Assembly (NCBI RefSeq): GCF_013283365.1
Contig: NZ_WBYM01000001.1
Location: 589,236 to 653,235, forward strand
DNA from: Marinobacterium sp. xm-d-530
GTDB lineage: Bacteria > Pseudomonadota > Gammaproteobacteria > Pseudomonadales > Balneatricaceae
DNA length: 64,000 bases
Direction of reading: 5' to 3'
In this document: piece after piece, positions 38,644 through 48,054 of the stretch
How positions within the stretch are numbered: position 1 is the stretch's first letter
Layout: each line of letters starts with the position of its first letter
Notes under the pieces: generated by a model
Told to the model about the DNA's origin: nothing
Seen by the model: only the letters and a program-made list of their open reading frames with translations
Databases searched by the model: none
Program-made: the position numbers and the translations under genes

Positions 38644-39639
38644 ATGGCAGCATTTGGTTCTCTCTTTATGCCAGAGATGGCGATAACTTGGTTTGATGGC
38701 GACAGCTGGAGCCCAACTGAAGTGGTCGCTAGTGACTCCATCTCATTTCACCCTGGCGCACATGTGCTGCACTACTCAAGCACCTGCTTTGAGGGGTTAA
38801 AAGCATTTCGCCATGCTGATGGTTCAGTCAAAATTTTCCGTATGGACAAGAACATTGAACGCTTTGCGCAGAGCAGCCGCCTTCTTGGTTTACCTGAGAT
38901 TGATAAGGGGCAGACGCAGCAAATGATCGAGTCAATCGTTCGTCAGTACGCTGCAGATGTACCAGAACCACCGGGTTCGATGTACATTCGCCCGACACAC
39001 ATTGGTACTGAGCCTGCAATTGGTAAAGCGGCGGTGCCATCGGTTACCTCATGTCAATACATCCTTCTATCACCTGTAGGTGATTATTTCGCAGGTGGCG
39101 ATAAAGCACTTCGCCTACTGGTCGACGATGAAGCGATGCGCTGCCCTCCACACATGGGCATGATCAAAAGCGGTGGTAACTACGCTGCAGCCATGGGGCC
39201 TATCTTAAATGCCAAGGCACAATACCAAGCGGATCAGGTACTCTTCTGTCCAGGTGGTGACGTTCAAGAGACCGGCGCTGCGAACTTCCTGCTTATTGAT
39301 GGCAACCAGATCATCACAAAAGCATTGGATGAGAGCTTCCTGCACGGTGTCACTCGTGACTCGATTCTGACATTAGCTCGTGATCTAGGCATGGATGTTC
39401 AAGAGCGCCAGCTTTCAGTAGATGAGCTTCTGGAACGTGCTGCAAAACCGGGTTGTGAAGCGGCTTTGTCGGGTACGGCAGCTGTTCTAGCCCCTGTAGA
39501 TACTCTGATCTACAAAGATAAAGAGTACAAAGTCGGTAACGGTGGAATCGGCGAGACTACCGTTAAGCTTCGTCGTGCACTGAATGACATTCAGTGGGGT
39601 AAGGCCGAAGACCCGCACGGCTGGTTAACCCACCTATAA
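38644..39639 (+). CDS. ilvE: Branched-chain amino acid aminotransferase
   Basis: Fold-type IV PLP aminotransferase for leucine, isoleucine and valine. The 331 residues show the PLP lysine at Lys175 in MIKSGGNYAAAM, YIRPTHIG near 114-121, and ETGAANFLLI followed by the phosphate-binding turn GVTRDSIL. The length and spacing match proteobacterial IlvE-like proteins slightly longer than E. coli IlvE (309). It has its own terminator and is convergent with glnE, the same neighbour as in Pseudomonas. D-amino acid or aminodeoxychorismate activities are less likely given the motifs. Confidence 0.9.
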   Translation: MAAFGSLFMPEMAITWFDGDSWSPTEVVASDSISFHPGAHVLHYSSTCFEGLKAFRHADGSVKIFRMDKNIERFAQSSRLLGLPEIDKGQTQQMIESIVRQYAADVPEPPGSMYIRPTHIGTEPAIGKAAVPSVTSCQYILLSPVGDYFAGGDKALRLLVDDEAMRCPPHMGMIKSGGNYAAAMGPILNAKAQYQADQVLFCPGGDVQETGAANFLLIDGNQIITKALDESFLHGVTRDSILTLARDLGMDVQERQLSVDELLERAAKPGCEAALSGTAAVLAPVDTLIYKDKEYKVGNGGIGETTVKLRRALNDIQWGKAEDPHGWLTHL

Positions 39640-39650
39640 ATTTTCAACTA

Positions 39651-39677
39651 AAAAGGGGCATCAGCCCCTTTTTATTT
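39651..39677. terminator. Terminator between ilvE and glnE
   Basis: The stem AAAAGGGGC (39651-39659) pairs with GCCCCTTTT (39664-39672), loop ATCA, followed by TATTT in the plus direction. It serves ilvE and may also stop glnE transcription, since the minus side ends in four T. Confidence 0.85.
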
Positions 39678-42531
39678 AGCGTATTTCTAACAGTACTTTC
39701 CAGACATTAGAAACGGCCTCTCGCATCTCAGACAGGGCATCTTTTGTTACCACTCCCTTCGCGTTTTGTAGAGTCTGGCGATGGCCTAATGCGCGGTAGG
39801 TTTTATAACTCTCGCTTAACACTTCAGCCTGCGTTTGATTCAAATAACCCGCATCCGCCAGAGCCTCAATAATGCGCACGTTATCAGTGAACTTATAAAG
39901 CGCAGCTGACTCTTTGGCGTATCTGAGCACAAGGTACTGCACCGCAAACTCGATATCGACAATACCGCCAGCATCCTGTTTGATATTGAACGCCTCTGAA
40001 CCCTCTGCACTGCCAAGATGATCACGCATCTTCTGACGCATTGCGATCACCTCTTCACGTAACGATTCAGTGTCCCTCTCTTTACAAAGGACTTTAGCAC
40101 GCACCGTTTCAAATTCGGCTTTAAGTCGACTCGACCCTGCCACTACACGGGCACGAACCAGAGCCTGATGCTCCCAGGTCCAGGCTTCGTTCAGTTGATA
40201 GGCCTCAAAGGCATTCAAGGAGCTGACCAAGAGTCCAGAATTGCCCGAGGGTCGCAGACGCATATCGACCTCATAAAGCTGACCCGAGGTAGTAAAGGTA
40301 TTCAATATATGAATGATGCGCTGACCTAGACGCGTGAAAAAAACGTCATTGGCTATCTCTTTATTACCGCCAATGGTCATTAGGTTACTGGGCGCATCAT
40401 GCACAAAAACCAGATCCAGATCCGATCCATAAGATAGTTCAATACCCCCCAATTTACCAAAGCCGATTATGACAAAATCTTGATCGCATGGAACTCCTGC
40501 CGATCGCTGCGGCGTGCCATATTTAGTTGTCATATCGCGCCATGCGATCTGCAAAACCGCCTGAAGAATTGCTTCTGCTAGCCAGGTTAAGTAATCACTC
40601 ACTTTCATCAGAGGCAATGCACCTGTGATATCCGCAGCAGCCACTCGCAGAATATGGGCATTTCTAAAGTAACGCAGCGCTTCCATTAACTGCTCAATGT
40701 CATCCTCTGGGATACGCATCAACTGCTGTCGTAACTCATTGGATAAAGCTTGTGCGTCCGGTGGATTGAACAGTGATGATGCATCAATCAGCTCATCAAG
40801 AAGGACCGGTTGATGAGCTAACTTCTCTGCAAACCATGGACTGGCTGAACAGAGCTTTACCAACTGCGCTCGAGCACTGGGGTTTTCGGCTAGCAGAAGA
40901 AGATAGGCTGAACGACGCACTACAGCTTGAATCAGCTGCAAAACCCGCTCCAAAGTCTCTTCTGCGTTTTCCACGCCCGACAGATCCCGGAGCAAACGAG
41001 GCAGCAGATCCAACAAACGCTCCTGCCCGACATTTTGCAACGCCTGTACCGTTCTTAACTGGCGCAGCGATACCAGTGCCTTCAACGCTCGATCGGTTTC
41101 GCTGTAACCCAGCTCTGTCAGATAGTGAGCCAGCGCCTCCTGATCTGCAAACTCCTCATGCCAGAGGCCCGTAAGATGCGCATCGCTCTCAGTTTGCTCG
41201 GCATTGCCTTCCTGATCCACTGGTGCAATAACATCTGCAAAGTGCTGTGAGACTCGACTTCGATGCTCATATAGCTCTGTTAAAAGCGCCTCTGGACTCG
41301 TAAAGCCCATGGAGTAGGCAAGGCGCTGCATACCGAGATCATCAGCTGGTAGCTCTTGGGTCTGCTTATCGGCTTGCGCCTGAATCGCATGTTCCACATT
41401 ACGCAGGAAGACGTAGGCATGGGTTAGCTCTGTCACAACCACGTCTGGAATGCCGACTACCTCTGGGAGAAGTGGCAATATGTTGCACAACTCTCGTTGC
41501 TGCAAACGTGTATCACGCCCGCCGCGGATTAGCTGAAAGGCTTGAGCGATGAACTCAACCTCGCGAATACCTCCGGCTCCCAACTTAACGTTATTCTCAC
41601 GACCCTTTAAACGGTTCTCACGCTCAATCATCCCTTTCATTTCACGCAAAGATTCAAAGGCGCTGTAGTCAATGTACTTACGATAGACAAAGGGGCGCAG
41701 ATCCTGCATCAACTGGGCGCCAGCTTCCTTATCACCCGCGATGATACGCGCTTTGATCAACGCATAACGCTCCCACTCACGCCCCTGTGTCTGGTAGTAC
41801 TGCTCCATGGCATCAAAACTGGCAACCAATGGACCAGAAGATCCAAACGGACGCAGACGCATATCGACACGGAATACAAAGCCCTCGGCCGTGGGGGCAT
41901 CTAAAACACGAATCAATCTTTTACCCAGTCGTGTAAAGAACTCTTGGTTGGATAGTGAACGGCGGCCACCTTGGGTTTCGCCATTGGCGGGGAAGGTAAA
42001 CATCAGGTCGATATCCGAGGAGAGATTGAGCTCATGTGCCCCCAATTTGCCCATTCCAATGACGGCCATGCGTTGCAAATTTCCATCTAAGTCCATTGGC
42101 TCACCCAGATCTTTGACTAGATCTTGGTGCAGCCAATTCAATGCTGCATCAGTAGTGGCATCGGCCAGTTCGGAGAGCATCCGGGTGGTTTCTGTTAGAT
42201 CGGCCAATCGGTTCAAGTCGCGCCAAATAATTCTAACCATGGCCAATCGACGCAGGCGACGCAGCGCAACACTCAGTGCCTCTTCACTCCCCACAGCTTC
42301 AACAGCCGCCAACACTTGCGCTGTTAAAGCACCTGTTGGAAGCTCACCAACATCAAGGTTTAACTGCTCAATCAATTCGGGATGACGCTGCAGCTGATCC
42401 GCAACATAGTCAGATCCCAATAGCACTCGATCTAACTCCGCCAACCGATTGTGATCTGATTCAAGCAGATCTCTTGCTGCTGAAACCTTTTGCTGCTGTT
42501 TTTCTAGGTAGTCATTCAATATCGCTGTCAC
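39676..42531 (-). CDS. glnE: Bifunctional glutamine synthetase adenylyltransferase/removase
   Basis: Controls glutamine synthetase by adding or removing AMP at a tyrosine, answering to GlnB and glutamine. The 951 residues (E. coli 946) contain two nucleotidyltransferase domains. The N-terminal one, GMGKLGAHELNLSSDIDLMF near 159-178, is the AMP-removing site. The C-terminal one, GFGKLGGIELSYGSDLDLVF near 680-700, is the adenylylating site. Both DxD metal motifs are intact. Translation starts at GTG 42531. It is divergent from aapJ across a 335-base regulatory gap. Confidence 0.96.
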   Translation of the reverse strand: MTAILNDYLEKQQQKVSAARDLLESDHNRLAELDRVLLGSDYVADQLQRHPELIEQLNLDVGELPTGALTAQVLAAVEAVGSEEALSVALRRLRRLAMVRIIWRDLNRLADLTETTRMLSELADATTDAALNWLHQDLVKDLGEPMDLDGNLQRMAVIGMGKLGAHELNLSSDIDLMFTFPANGETQGGRRSLSNQEFFTRLGKRLIRVLDAPTAEGFVFRVDMRLRPFGSSGPLVASFDAMEQYYQTQGREWERYALIKARIIAGDKEAGAQLMQDLRPFVYRKYIDYSAFESLREMKGMIERENRLKGRENNVKLGAGGIREVEFIAQAFQLIRGGRDTRLQQRELCNILPLLPEVVGIPDVVVTELTHAYVFLRNVEHAIQAQADKQTQELPADDLGMQRLAYSMGFTSPEALLTELYEHRSRVSQHFADVIAPVDQEGNAEQTESDAHLTGLWHEEFADQEALAHYLTELGYSETDRALKALVSLRQLRTVQALQNVGQERLLDLLPRLLRDLSGVENAEETLERVLQLIQAVVRRSAYLLLLAENPSARAQLVKLCSASPWFAEKLAHQPVLLDELIDASSLFNPPDAQALSNELRQQLMRIPEDDIEQLMEALRYFRNAHILRVAAADITGALPLMKVSDYLTWLAEAILQAVLQIAWRDMTTKYGTPQRSAGVPCDQDFVIIGFGKLGGIELSYGSDLDLVFVHDAPSNLMTIGGNKEIANDVFFTRLGQRIIHILNTFTTSGQLYEVDMRLRPSGNSGLLVSSLNAFEAYQLNEAWTWEHQALVRARVVAGSSRLKAEFETVRAKVLCKERDTESLREEVIAMRQKMRDHLGSAEGSEAFNIKQDAGGIVDIEFAVQYLVLRYAKESAALYKFTDNVRIIEALADAGYLNQTQAEVLSESYKTYRALGHRQTLQNAKGVVTKDALSEMREAVSNVWKVLLEIR

Positions 42532-42608
42532 TCAAACCACTCCGAAATCTTGCCAATAGGACTAATATACTGCGTTCAGTTATAAGAGGAACAGGACTTA
42601 AATCAAAT

Positions 42609-42625
42609 TGCACCAATACTGTGCA
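42609..42625 (+). promoter_or_regulatory. NtrC binding site (enhancer) upstream of aapJ
   Basis: TGCACCAATACTGTGCA matches the NtrC consensus TGCACC-N5-GGTGCA at 11 of 12 specified bases and sits inside a slightly longer palindrome (42608-42626). It is about 210 bases upstream of the predicted sigma-54 start of aapJ, a usual enhancer distance, and about 80 bases from the glnE start. Confidence 0.8.
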
Positions 42626-42807
42626 AAAGCTCAATTTAAGCCCTACTTTAGTATTGACCTTTGAGTCAGAATGACACAATCTTAAACGAGTAAGCAGAGT
42701 GCTGGCGTTGGGTATTAAAGATTATTTGATCAAAACACCCCGTTATACCGTAACTTTCAGACAATTTTTAACGATGAATGTCGATGAAAATGACTCACTG
42801 AAAATTG

Positions 42808-42824
42808 TTGGCACACTAGTTGCT
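42808..42824 (+). promoter_or_regulatory. Sigma-54 promoter of the aap operon
   Basis: TTGGCACACTAGTTGCT matches the sigma-54 consensus TTGGCAC-N5-TTGCT at all specified bases, with GG at 42810-42811 and GC at 42822-42823 spaced ten bases apart. The start would be near 42835, about 32 bases before the aapJ ATG. The 335-base stretch 42532-42866 holds this promoter and the NtrC site and no further gene. Confidence 0.88.
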
Positions 42825-42866
42825 GTGGAAAAAGAACAACAACCTACTCAAAAGAGGATCTACATA

Positions 42867-43883
42867 ATGGCTAAGAAAGCTTTACTAACCGCTTCTATCC
42901 TTGCTGCAACAATGACTGCTGGTGCAGTTCAAGCAGCTACTCTTGACGATGTTAAGAGCCGTGGCACCCTAACTTGTGGTGTATCTACTGGTCTTGCAGG
43001 CTTCTCTCAAAAAGATGAGAACGGCAAATGGAGCGGTCTCGACGTTGATATGTGTCGTGCGGTTGCAGCTGCAGTACTTGGCGATTCAGAAGCTGTTCAA
43101 TACAAACCGCTAACCGCTAAAGAGCGTTTCACTGCGCTAGCGTCTGGCGAAATCGACATGCTATCTCGTAACACGACTTGGACTCACACTCGTGATACAT
43201 CACTAGGTATCAACTTTGCTGGTACTAACTACTACGACGGTGCGTCATTCATGGTCATGAAAGACCTAGGCGTATCAAGCGCAACTGAGCTAGACGGTGC
43301 AAACGCATGTATCCAAGCGGGTACCTCTACTGAGCTTGCAATCGCTGACTACTTCCGTGAGAACGGCATGTCATACAAAGCGGTTACTTTCGATACCTCT
43401 GACCAAACTCGTCAAGGTTTCGAATCAGGTCGTTGTGACTTCCTAACATCAGACGGTTCTCAGCTAGCGGCACTTCGTATCGGTCTAGCTAACCCAGGCA
43501 ATGCAGTGATTCTTCCCGAAGTTATCTCTAAAGAGCCTCTAGGCCCAGTAGTTCGTCAAGGCGATGACCAGTGGTTCAACATTGTTAAGTGGTCTCTAAA
43601 CGCAATGATCGAAGCAGAAGAGCAGAAGGTCACTTCTGCAAACGCAGCTGACATGAAAGCGAACGGCAACCCAGCTAACAAGCGTCTACTAGGTGCTGAA
43701 GGTGAACTAGGTGCTAACCTAGGTCTAAGTGCTGACTGGGCTTACAACATCATCACTCAAGTAGGTAACTACTCAGAGTCGTTTGAGCGTAACGTGGGTA
43801 TGGATTCACCACTTAAGCTAGCACGTGGTATCAACGCGTCTTGGCGTGATGGCGGTATCCTATACGCACCAGCTATGCGCTAA
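42867..43883 (+). CDS. aapJ: General L-amino acid ABC transporter, periplasmic binding protein AapJ
   Basis: Periplasmic solute-binding protein for a broad-range polar L-amino acid importer. The ATG at 42867 gives 338 residues with AGAGGA eight bases upstream; it begins with a signal peptide cleaved near AVQA (residues 20-23). A longer in-frame extension to 42699 would cover the sigma-54 promoter and is rejected. The mature part has RGTLTCGVSTGLAGFS, a WSGLDVDMCRAVAAAVLGD segment and RNTTWTHTRDTSLGI, all AapJ/BztA-like. The codon use is strongly biased (many CTA, GGT, CGT), consistent with high expression. Confidence 0.95.
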   Translation: MAKKALLTASILAATMTAGAVQAATLDDVKSRGTLTCGVSTGLAGFSQKDENGKWSGLDVDMCRAVAAAVLGDSEAVQYKPLTAKERFTALASGEIDMLSRNTTWTHTRDTSLGINFAGTNYYDGASFMVMKDLGVSSATELDGANACIQAGTSTELAIADYFRENGMSYKAVTFDTSDQTRQGFESGRCDFLTSDGSQLAALRIGLANPGNAVILPEVISKEPLGPVVRQGDDQWFNIVKWSLNAMIEAEEQKVTSANAADMKANGNPANKRLLGAEGELGANLGLSADWAYNIITQVGNYSESFERNVGMDSPLKLARGINASWRDGGILYAPAMR

Positions 43884-43899
43884 AACCGAAGCGATCTAA

Positions 43900-43923
43900 A
43901 AAGGGGCACAACAGTGCCCCTTT
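43900..43923 (+). terminator. Hairpin after aapJ, likely partial terminator / mRNA stabiliser
   Basis: A 10-bp perfect stem (AAAGGGGCAC at 43900-43909 with GTGCCCCTTT at 43914-43923) follows the aapJ stop but lacks an extended T run. Such hairpins after binding-protein genes usually keep the permease genes at lower expression, which I infer here. Confidence 0.6.
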
Positions 43924-43957
43924 CTGCGTGAAAGCACTCTATTTTTAGGTTAATTCA

Positions 43958-45178
43958 ATGTTCAAACAAAAAACCATTGAAGAGGTTAAGTCAGCGAGCC
44001 GTAAATCGAGCTCCGGAACCACCTCCAACGCCTTTTATAACAACCCACGCATCCGCGGTTTCTTCTATCAGATCGCACTGGTCGCTGGGTTGCTCTATTT
44101 CTTTGGCACCATCATTGGCAACACGCTGGCCAACATGGAAGCGACGGGGATCAAAACCGGTTTCGACTTCTTAGGCGCAGCTGCAGGCTATGATGTCTTG
44201 ATGTCGTTGATCTCCTTTGAGTCGACCGACACCTACGGACGAATATTTGTTGTCGGTTTCTTAAACACCCTTTTGGTCTCGGCCATCGGTATCTTCTTCG
44301 CGACGCTACTTGGATTTATCTTTGGTGTGGCGCACTTCTCGCATAACTGGTTGATTCGTAAGATTGCTCTGGTCTATGTAGAAATCTTCCGAAACGTACC
44401 GCTTCTGCTACAGGTGTTCTTCTGGTACTTCGCCGTTCTATCCAGTCTGCCTGGCGCTCGCCAAAGCTTGAGTTTAGGCGAAGCTGTGTTCCTCAACGTT
44501 CGCGGCCTCTACCTACCTAAACTGATTGGCGGCGATCTATCATCTTTGGTCTGGATCGCTTTAGGCGCTGCCGTTGCAGGAATTTTTGTACTGCGTCGCT
44601 GGGCCAAAAAACGTCAAGAGCTGACCGGCCAACAGTTCCCTGTGCTGAAGACCAGCATCGCCATGGTGATTCTATTTCCATTAATTGTTGCAGCGTTAAC
44701 GGGCTTTCCATTCACCGTTGAATACCCAGCTCTAAAGGGCTTTAACTACTTCGGTGGTATTACCGTCATCCCAGAGCTGATGTCGCTTGCCATTGCGCTG
44801 TCGGTCTACACTGGTGCATTCATTGCCGAAGCCGTGCGTGCAGGTGTGCAATCGATTCCACACGGTCAAACAGAAGCGGCTCGCAGCATTGGTTTGCGTG
44901 AGAATAAGATCATGTCATTGATCATCGTGCCTCAGGCAATGCGTGTCATTGTGCCGCTACTTAACTCCGAGTATCAGTCACTGGTGAAGAACTCTACGCT
45001 AGCGGCGGCGGTCGGTTATCCCGATCTATTCAACGTATTTGTCGGCACCGCTCTTAACCAGACTGGACAAGCGATTGAGACCATCTTTATGACCATTATC
45101 GTCTACTTTGTGGTCAATATGGTGATCTCGTTCCTCATGAACCGATTTAACAGCGCGGTTGCGTTGGTGAGCCGATAG
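43958..45178 (+). CDS. aapQ: L-amino acid ABC transporter permease AapQ
   Basis: Inner-membrane permease of the polar amino acid (HAAT) family, 406 residues (Rhizobium AapQ about 400). There are about eight hydrophobic segments, the first near residues 33-53. The cytosolic coupling loop reads EAVRAGVQSIPHGQTEAARSIGL, followed by VPQAMRVIVPLLNSEYQSL and KNSTLAAAVGYPDL, which contact the ATPase. It forms a heterodimer with AapM. Confidence 0.94.
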   Translation: MFKQKTIEEVKSASRKSSSGTTSNAFYNNPRIRGFFYQIALVAGLLYFFGTIIGNTLANMEATGIKTGFDFLGAAAGYDVLMSLISFESTDTYGRIFVVGFLNTLLVSAIGIFFATLLGFIFGVAHFSHNWLIRKIALVYVEIFRNVPLLLQVFFWYFAVLSSLPGARQSLSLGEAVFLNVRGLYLPKLIGGDLSSLVWIALGAAVAGIFVLRRWAKKRQELTGQQFPVLKTSIAMVILFPLIVAALTGFPFTVEYPALKGFNYFGGITVIPELMSLAIALSVYTGAFIAEAVRAGVQSIPHGQTEAARSIGLRENKIMSLIIVPQAMRVIVPLLNSEYQSLVKNSTLAAAVGYPDLFNVFVGTALNQTGQAIETIFMTIIVYFVVNMVISFLMNRFNSAVALVSR

Positions 45179-45187
45179 GAGAGCATA

Positions 45188-46288
45188 ATGAAAGAATTTC
45201 AGCCTATTGCAGCCCGCCCGGCACCGATTAAAACCGTCGGTTTTACAGCCTGGCTGCGTGACAACCTTTTCTCTTCGATCCCGAACTCGGTCGTAACCCT
45301 TTCAGTCATTGCACTGTTGGCTTACTACCTACCACTTATCTTTGACTGGGCTTTTTGGTCGGCAAATTTCACCGGCACCACAGAAGATGCCTGTGTCAAA
45401 GAGGGGGCTTGTTGGGTCTTTATTAACGCTTGGTCTTACCAATTCTTCTATGGGACTTACCCTGTTGAAGAGGTATGGCGTATCAACCTAACCCTAGTCT
45501 TACTAGTGATGGTGATTGCGGCGTCATTCACGCTACCAAAATCGATTCGCCTGAAAGCTTCCATCACATCTTGGTTACTACTACCGATTGTGGGTATCGC
45601 TATCCTAGATGGTCGTTGGTTAGGTCTAGAGGTTGTCAGTACTGACCTTTGGGGTGGATTTACGCTCAACGTCTTTATGGCAGCCGCCAGCATTATCGTC
45701 GCCTTCCCATTCAGCTTCCTGTGGGCTTTGGGCCGTCGCTCAGAGATGCCATTTATCCGATCTGTTTCAGTTATCTTTATCGAGTTCTTCCGTGGTGTTC
45801 CGGTACTGTCGCTCTTCTTCATGGGCTCAGTCATGCTGCCACTCTTCTTTGCAGAAGGAACGAACGTCGATAAGTTGATTCGTGTCTGGTTGGTATTGAT
45901 CTTCTTCATGTCAGGTTACATGGCAGAAGTGTTCCGTGGTGGTTTCCAAGCTGTCCCGTCGGGTCAATACGAAGCGGCAGATTCGATCGGCCTTAGCTAC
46001 TGGCAGAAGATCCTGTTGATCATCTTGCCGCAGGTTATCAAAGTGTCGATGCCGAACATTCTGGCTACCTTTGTCATGCTGTTTAAGAACACAACCTTCT
46101 TGTTGATCATCGGCATCCCAGAAGTCGTTCAAACACTACAGACAGCTCTGTCTAACTCCTACTGGCTAGGTGGCCATGCGCTTGAAGGTTACCTATTCGT
46201 CTTCCTCGTGTTCTGGGGAAGCTGTTTCAGCATGTCGGTGCTTGCTCGCCGCATCGAACGTCAAATGAATACTGATAAGAGAGACTAA
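45188..46288 (+). CDS. aapM: L-amino acid ABC transporter permease AapM
   Basis: Second permease subunit, 366 residues, nine bases after aapQ with AGGAGAG as SD. The coupling loop is [23 protein letters not shown], and [30 protein letters not shown] follows in the last membrane segments (two adjoining stretches). Two Cys residues near 68 and 74 lie in the periplasmic loop after the first membrane segment. Confidence 0.94.
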   Translation: MKEFQPIAARPAPIKTVGFTAWLRDNLFSSIPNSVVTLSVIALLAYYLPLIFDWAFWSANFTGTTEDACVKEGACWVFINAWSYQFFYGTYPVEEVWRINLTLVLLVMVIAASFTLPKSIRLKASITSWLLLPIVGIAILDGRWLGLEVVSTDLWGGFTLNVFMAAASIIVAFPFSFLWALGRRSEMPFIRSVSVIFIEFFRGVPVLSLFFMGSVMLPLFFAEGTNVDKLIRVWLVLIFFMSGYMAEVFRGGFQAVPSGQYEAADSIGLSYWQKILLIILPQVIKVSMPNILATFVMLFKNTTFLLIIGIPEVVQTLQTALSNSYWLGGHALEGYLFVFLVFWGSCFSMSVLARRIERQMNTDKRD

Positions 46289-46290
46289 TC

Positions 46291-47055
46291 ATGACCGCAA
46301 CTAACTCAGCAGCAGACTCTCAAGATGTCATCGTTATTGAGAACCTAAACAAGTGGTACGGTAATTTCCATGTACTACGTGATATCAATCTGCGTGTTAA
46401 AAAAGGTGAGCGTATCGTTATCTGTGGCCCGTCGGGCTCAGGCAAATCGACCACCATTCGCTGTATCAACCGCCTAGAGGAGTTCCAAGAGGGATCTCTA
46501 GTGGTTGACGGTGTCGAGATGATTGAAGATGTTAAGAATATCGAGAAGATCCGCCGCGACGTGGGTATGGTGTTCCAGCACTTCAACCTATTCCCGCACC
46601 TAACCATTTTGGAAAACCTTACACTAGGCCCGATCTGGGTTCAGAAGAAGCCAAAAGCGGAAGCTGAAGAGATCGCAATGAAGTACCTAGAGCGCGTTAA
46701 GATTCCTGATCAGGCTGATAAGTACCCAGGCCAGCTATCGGGTGGTCAGCAGCAGCGTGTCGCGATTGCGCGCTCCCTCTGTATGAACCCGAACATCATG
46801 CTGTTTGATGAGCCGACGTCAGCTCTCGATCCTGAGATGATCAAAGAGGTACTCGACGTCATGGTTGAGCTCGCTGAAGAGGGTATGACCATGTTGTGTG
46901 TGACACACGAGATGGGCTTCGCTAAGAAAGTTGCTGACCGTGTCATCTTCATGGATGCAGGACAAATTGTGGAAGAGAATGAACCCAACGAGTTCTTTAA
47001 CAATCCACAGAACGAGCGTACTAAACTCTTCCTAAGTCAGATTCTGGGGCACTAA
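46291..47055 (+). CDS. aapP: L-amino acid ABC transporter ATPase AapP
   Basis: Cytosolic ATPase driving AapJQM, 254 residues. Walker A is [10 protein letters not shown], the Q-loop is [13 protein letters not shown], the signature is [15 protein letters not shown] and Walker B is [15 protein letters not shown], with the H-loop CVTHEMGFA. It starts two bases after aapM. The last gene of the operon, it is followed by a hairpin without T run. Confidence 0.96.
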   Translation: MTATNSAADSQDVIVIENLNKWYGNFHVLRDINLRVKKGERIVICGPSGSGKSTTIRCINRLEEFQEGSLVVDGVEMIEDVKNIEKIRRDVGMVFQHFNLFPHLTILENLTLGPIWVQKKPKAEAEEIAMKYLERVKIPDQADKYPGQLSGGQQQRVAIARSLCMNPNIMLFDEPTSALDPEMIKEVLDVMVELAEEGMTMLCVTHEMGFAKKVADRVIFMDAGQIVEENEPNEFFNNPQNERTKLFLSQILGH

Positions 47056-47060
47056 TACAG

Positions 47061-47084
47061 AGCCTTCACCCCTCAATGAAGGCT
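47061..47084. terminator. Hairpin between convergent aapP and asparaginase genes
   Basis: An 8-bp stem (AGCCTTCA at 47061-47068 with TGAAGGCT at 47077-47084) lies in the 39-base gap between the convergent genes. No T run follows on either strand, so intrinsic termination would be weak. Confidence 0.4.
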
Positions 47085-47094
47085 AAAGCTCTTC

Positions 47095-48054
47095 TCAGGG
47101 CTGAAGCTCTCCACAAAGCGGTTGTTGCCATTGGGCCTCAACCGCTTTTTTGTCTAAGCCTTTTGCAAACAGATAGTGCAGCTTGGCAAAGGCCGCTTCA
47201 GGTGTCATATCAAAGCCCGGCAATGCGCCCAACTCTGCTAACAAAGCTCCGGTCTCATAAGCCCCTGGAATGACTCGACCTTTCAGACACTGGGTCATGT
47301 TGACCAACAGCACACCTTTCTCATGAGCACGCCTTAGTGCATCGCCAAAGTCACTGCTGGTCGTTGGAATATTGCCACTGCCAAAGCTCAACAACACAAC
47401 AGCTCGCAGGCGATCATCCGTCAGAAGCCCATCCATGATAGCGGCAGACATTCCGGGGTAGATCAAAAGGGTCGCGACTGCGCCCTCTTGGTAGCCCAGC
47501 ACTTCTGGAACCGCAGCTTCATGGATAGATGAGATCTCACCGTTTGGCATCTCAAAAGCGACATAGTCCTGAGCATCCACTTTTCGAACGCGGTTTGCCT
47601 GAAGATTAAGTCCGCCAAAACAGACACGAACGCCTTCAACATCAGGCTGGGCCAGATAGCTAAGCGAATCCAACAGGTTAGTTGGCGCATCACTGCCCTC
47701 AACACCTAAGGGGTACTGAGATCCCGTCGCCACAACAGGCTGACTCAAACCCAGCAGCGCAAAGCTTAACGCCGATGCGGTGTACGCTAAGGTATCCGTG
47801 CCATGAATCACAATAAAGCCGGCATAGTGATGCTGTTCAGATAGGATCGTTTCGCAGATGCGCGTCCAATCATTTAAACGAAGATCGGAACTGTCGATGA
47901 GGGGAAGCAGGTCGACGAGATCAAATGAATAGTGCGCCAACTCTGGTACCTGTTCTCGCAGCCGTAATTCAAGATCGGCAGCGGGCGCCAGCCCGGCTTC
48001 ACCTAGCACCATACCAAAGGTGCCACCGGTATTAATGATCAGAACCTTATTCAT
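47095..48054 (-). CDS. L-asparaginase family amidohydrolase
   Basis: Asparaginase fold enzyme hydrolysing asparagine to aspartate and ammonia. The ATG at 48054 gives 319 residues with a strong SD (AAGGAG) and overlaps the CYTH gene by eight bases. The first threonine motif INTGGTFGM contains Thr12, and HGTDTL at 84-89 contains the second Thr86-Asp87 pair. ATGSQYPLG is also conserved. No signal peptide is present, so it is a cytosolic type I-like enzyme. Placement next to the aap transporter fits use of imported asparagine, but glutaminase activity is possible. Confidence 0.88.
   Translation of the reverse strand: MNKVLIINTGGTFGMVLGEAGLAPAADLELRLREQVPELAHYSFDLVDLLPLIDSSDLRLNDWTRICETILSEQHHYAGFIVIHGTDTLAYTASALSFALLGLSQPVVATGSQYPLGVEGSDAPTNLLDSLSYLAQPDVEGVRVCFGGLNLQANRVRKVDAQDYVAFEMPNGEISSIHEAAVPEVLGYQEGAVATLLIYPGMSAAIMDGLLTDDRLRAVVLLSFGSGNIPTTSSDFGDALRRAHEKGVLLVNMTQCLKGRVIPGAYETGALLAELGALPGFDMTPEAAFAKLHYLFAKGLDKKAVEAQWQQPLCGELQP

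Noticed and set aside
40773..42674. Several 100-190-residue rightward frames opposite glnE
   Set aside because: They are antisense to an intact glnE gene, rich in Pro/Ser/Arg as expected of shadow frames, and lack SDs and family motifs.
42699..42866. In-frame 56-residue N-terminal extension of AapJ
   Set aside because: It covers the sigma-54 promoter, lacks conservation-like features, and would bury the signal peptide; the ATG at 42867 has an SD and starts a clean signal sequence.
45457..45909. 150-residue leftward frame opposite aapM
   Set aside because: It is antisense to an intact permease gene; the Thr/Ile/Asn-rich composition reflects the complementary membrane codons.
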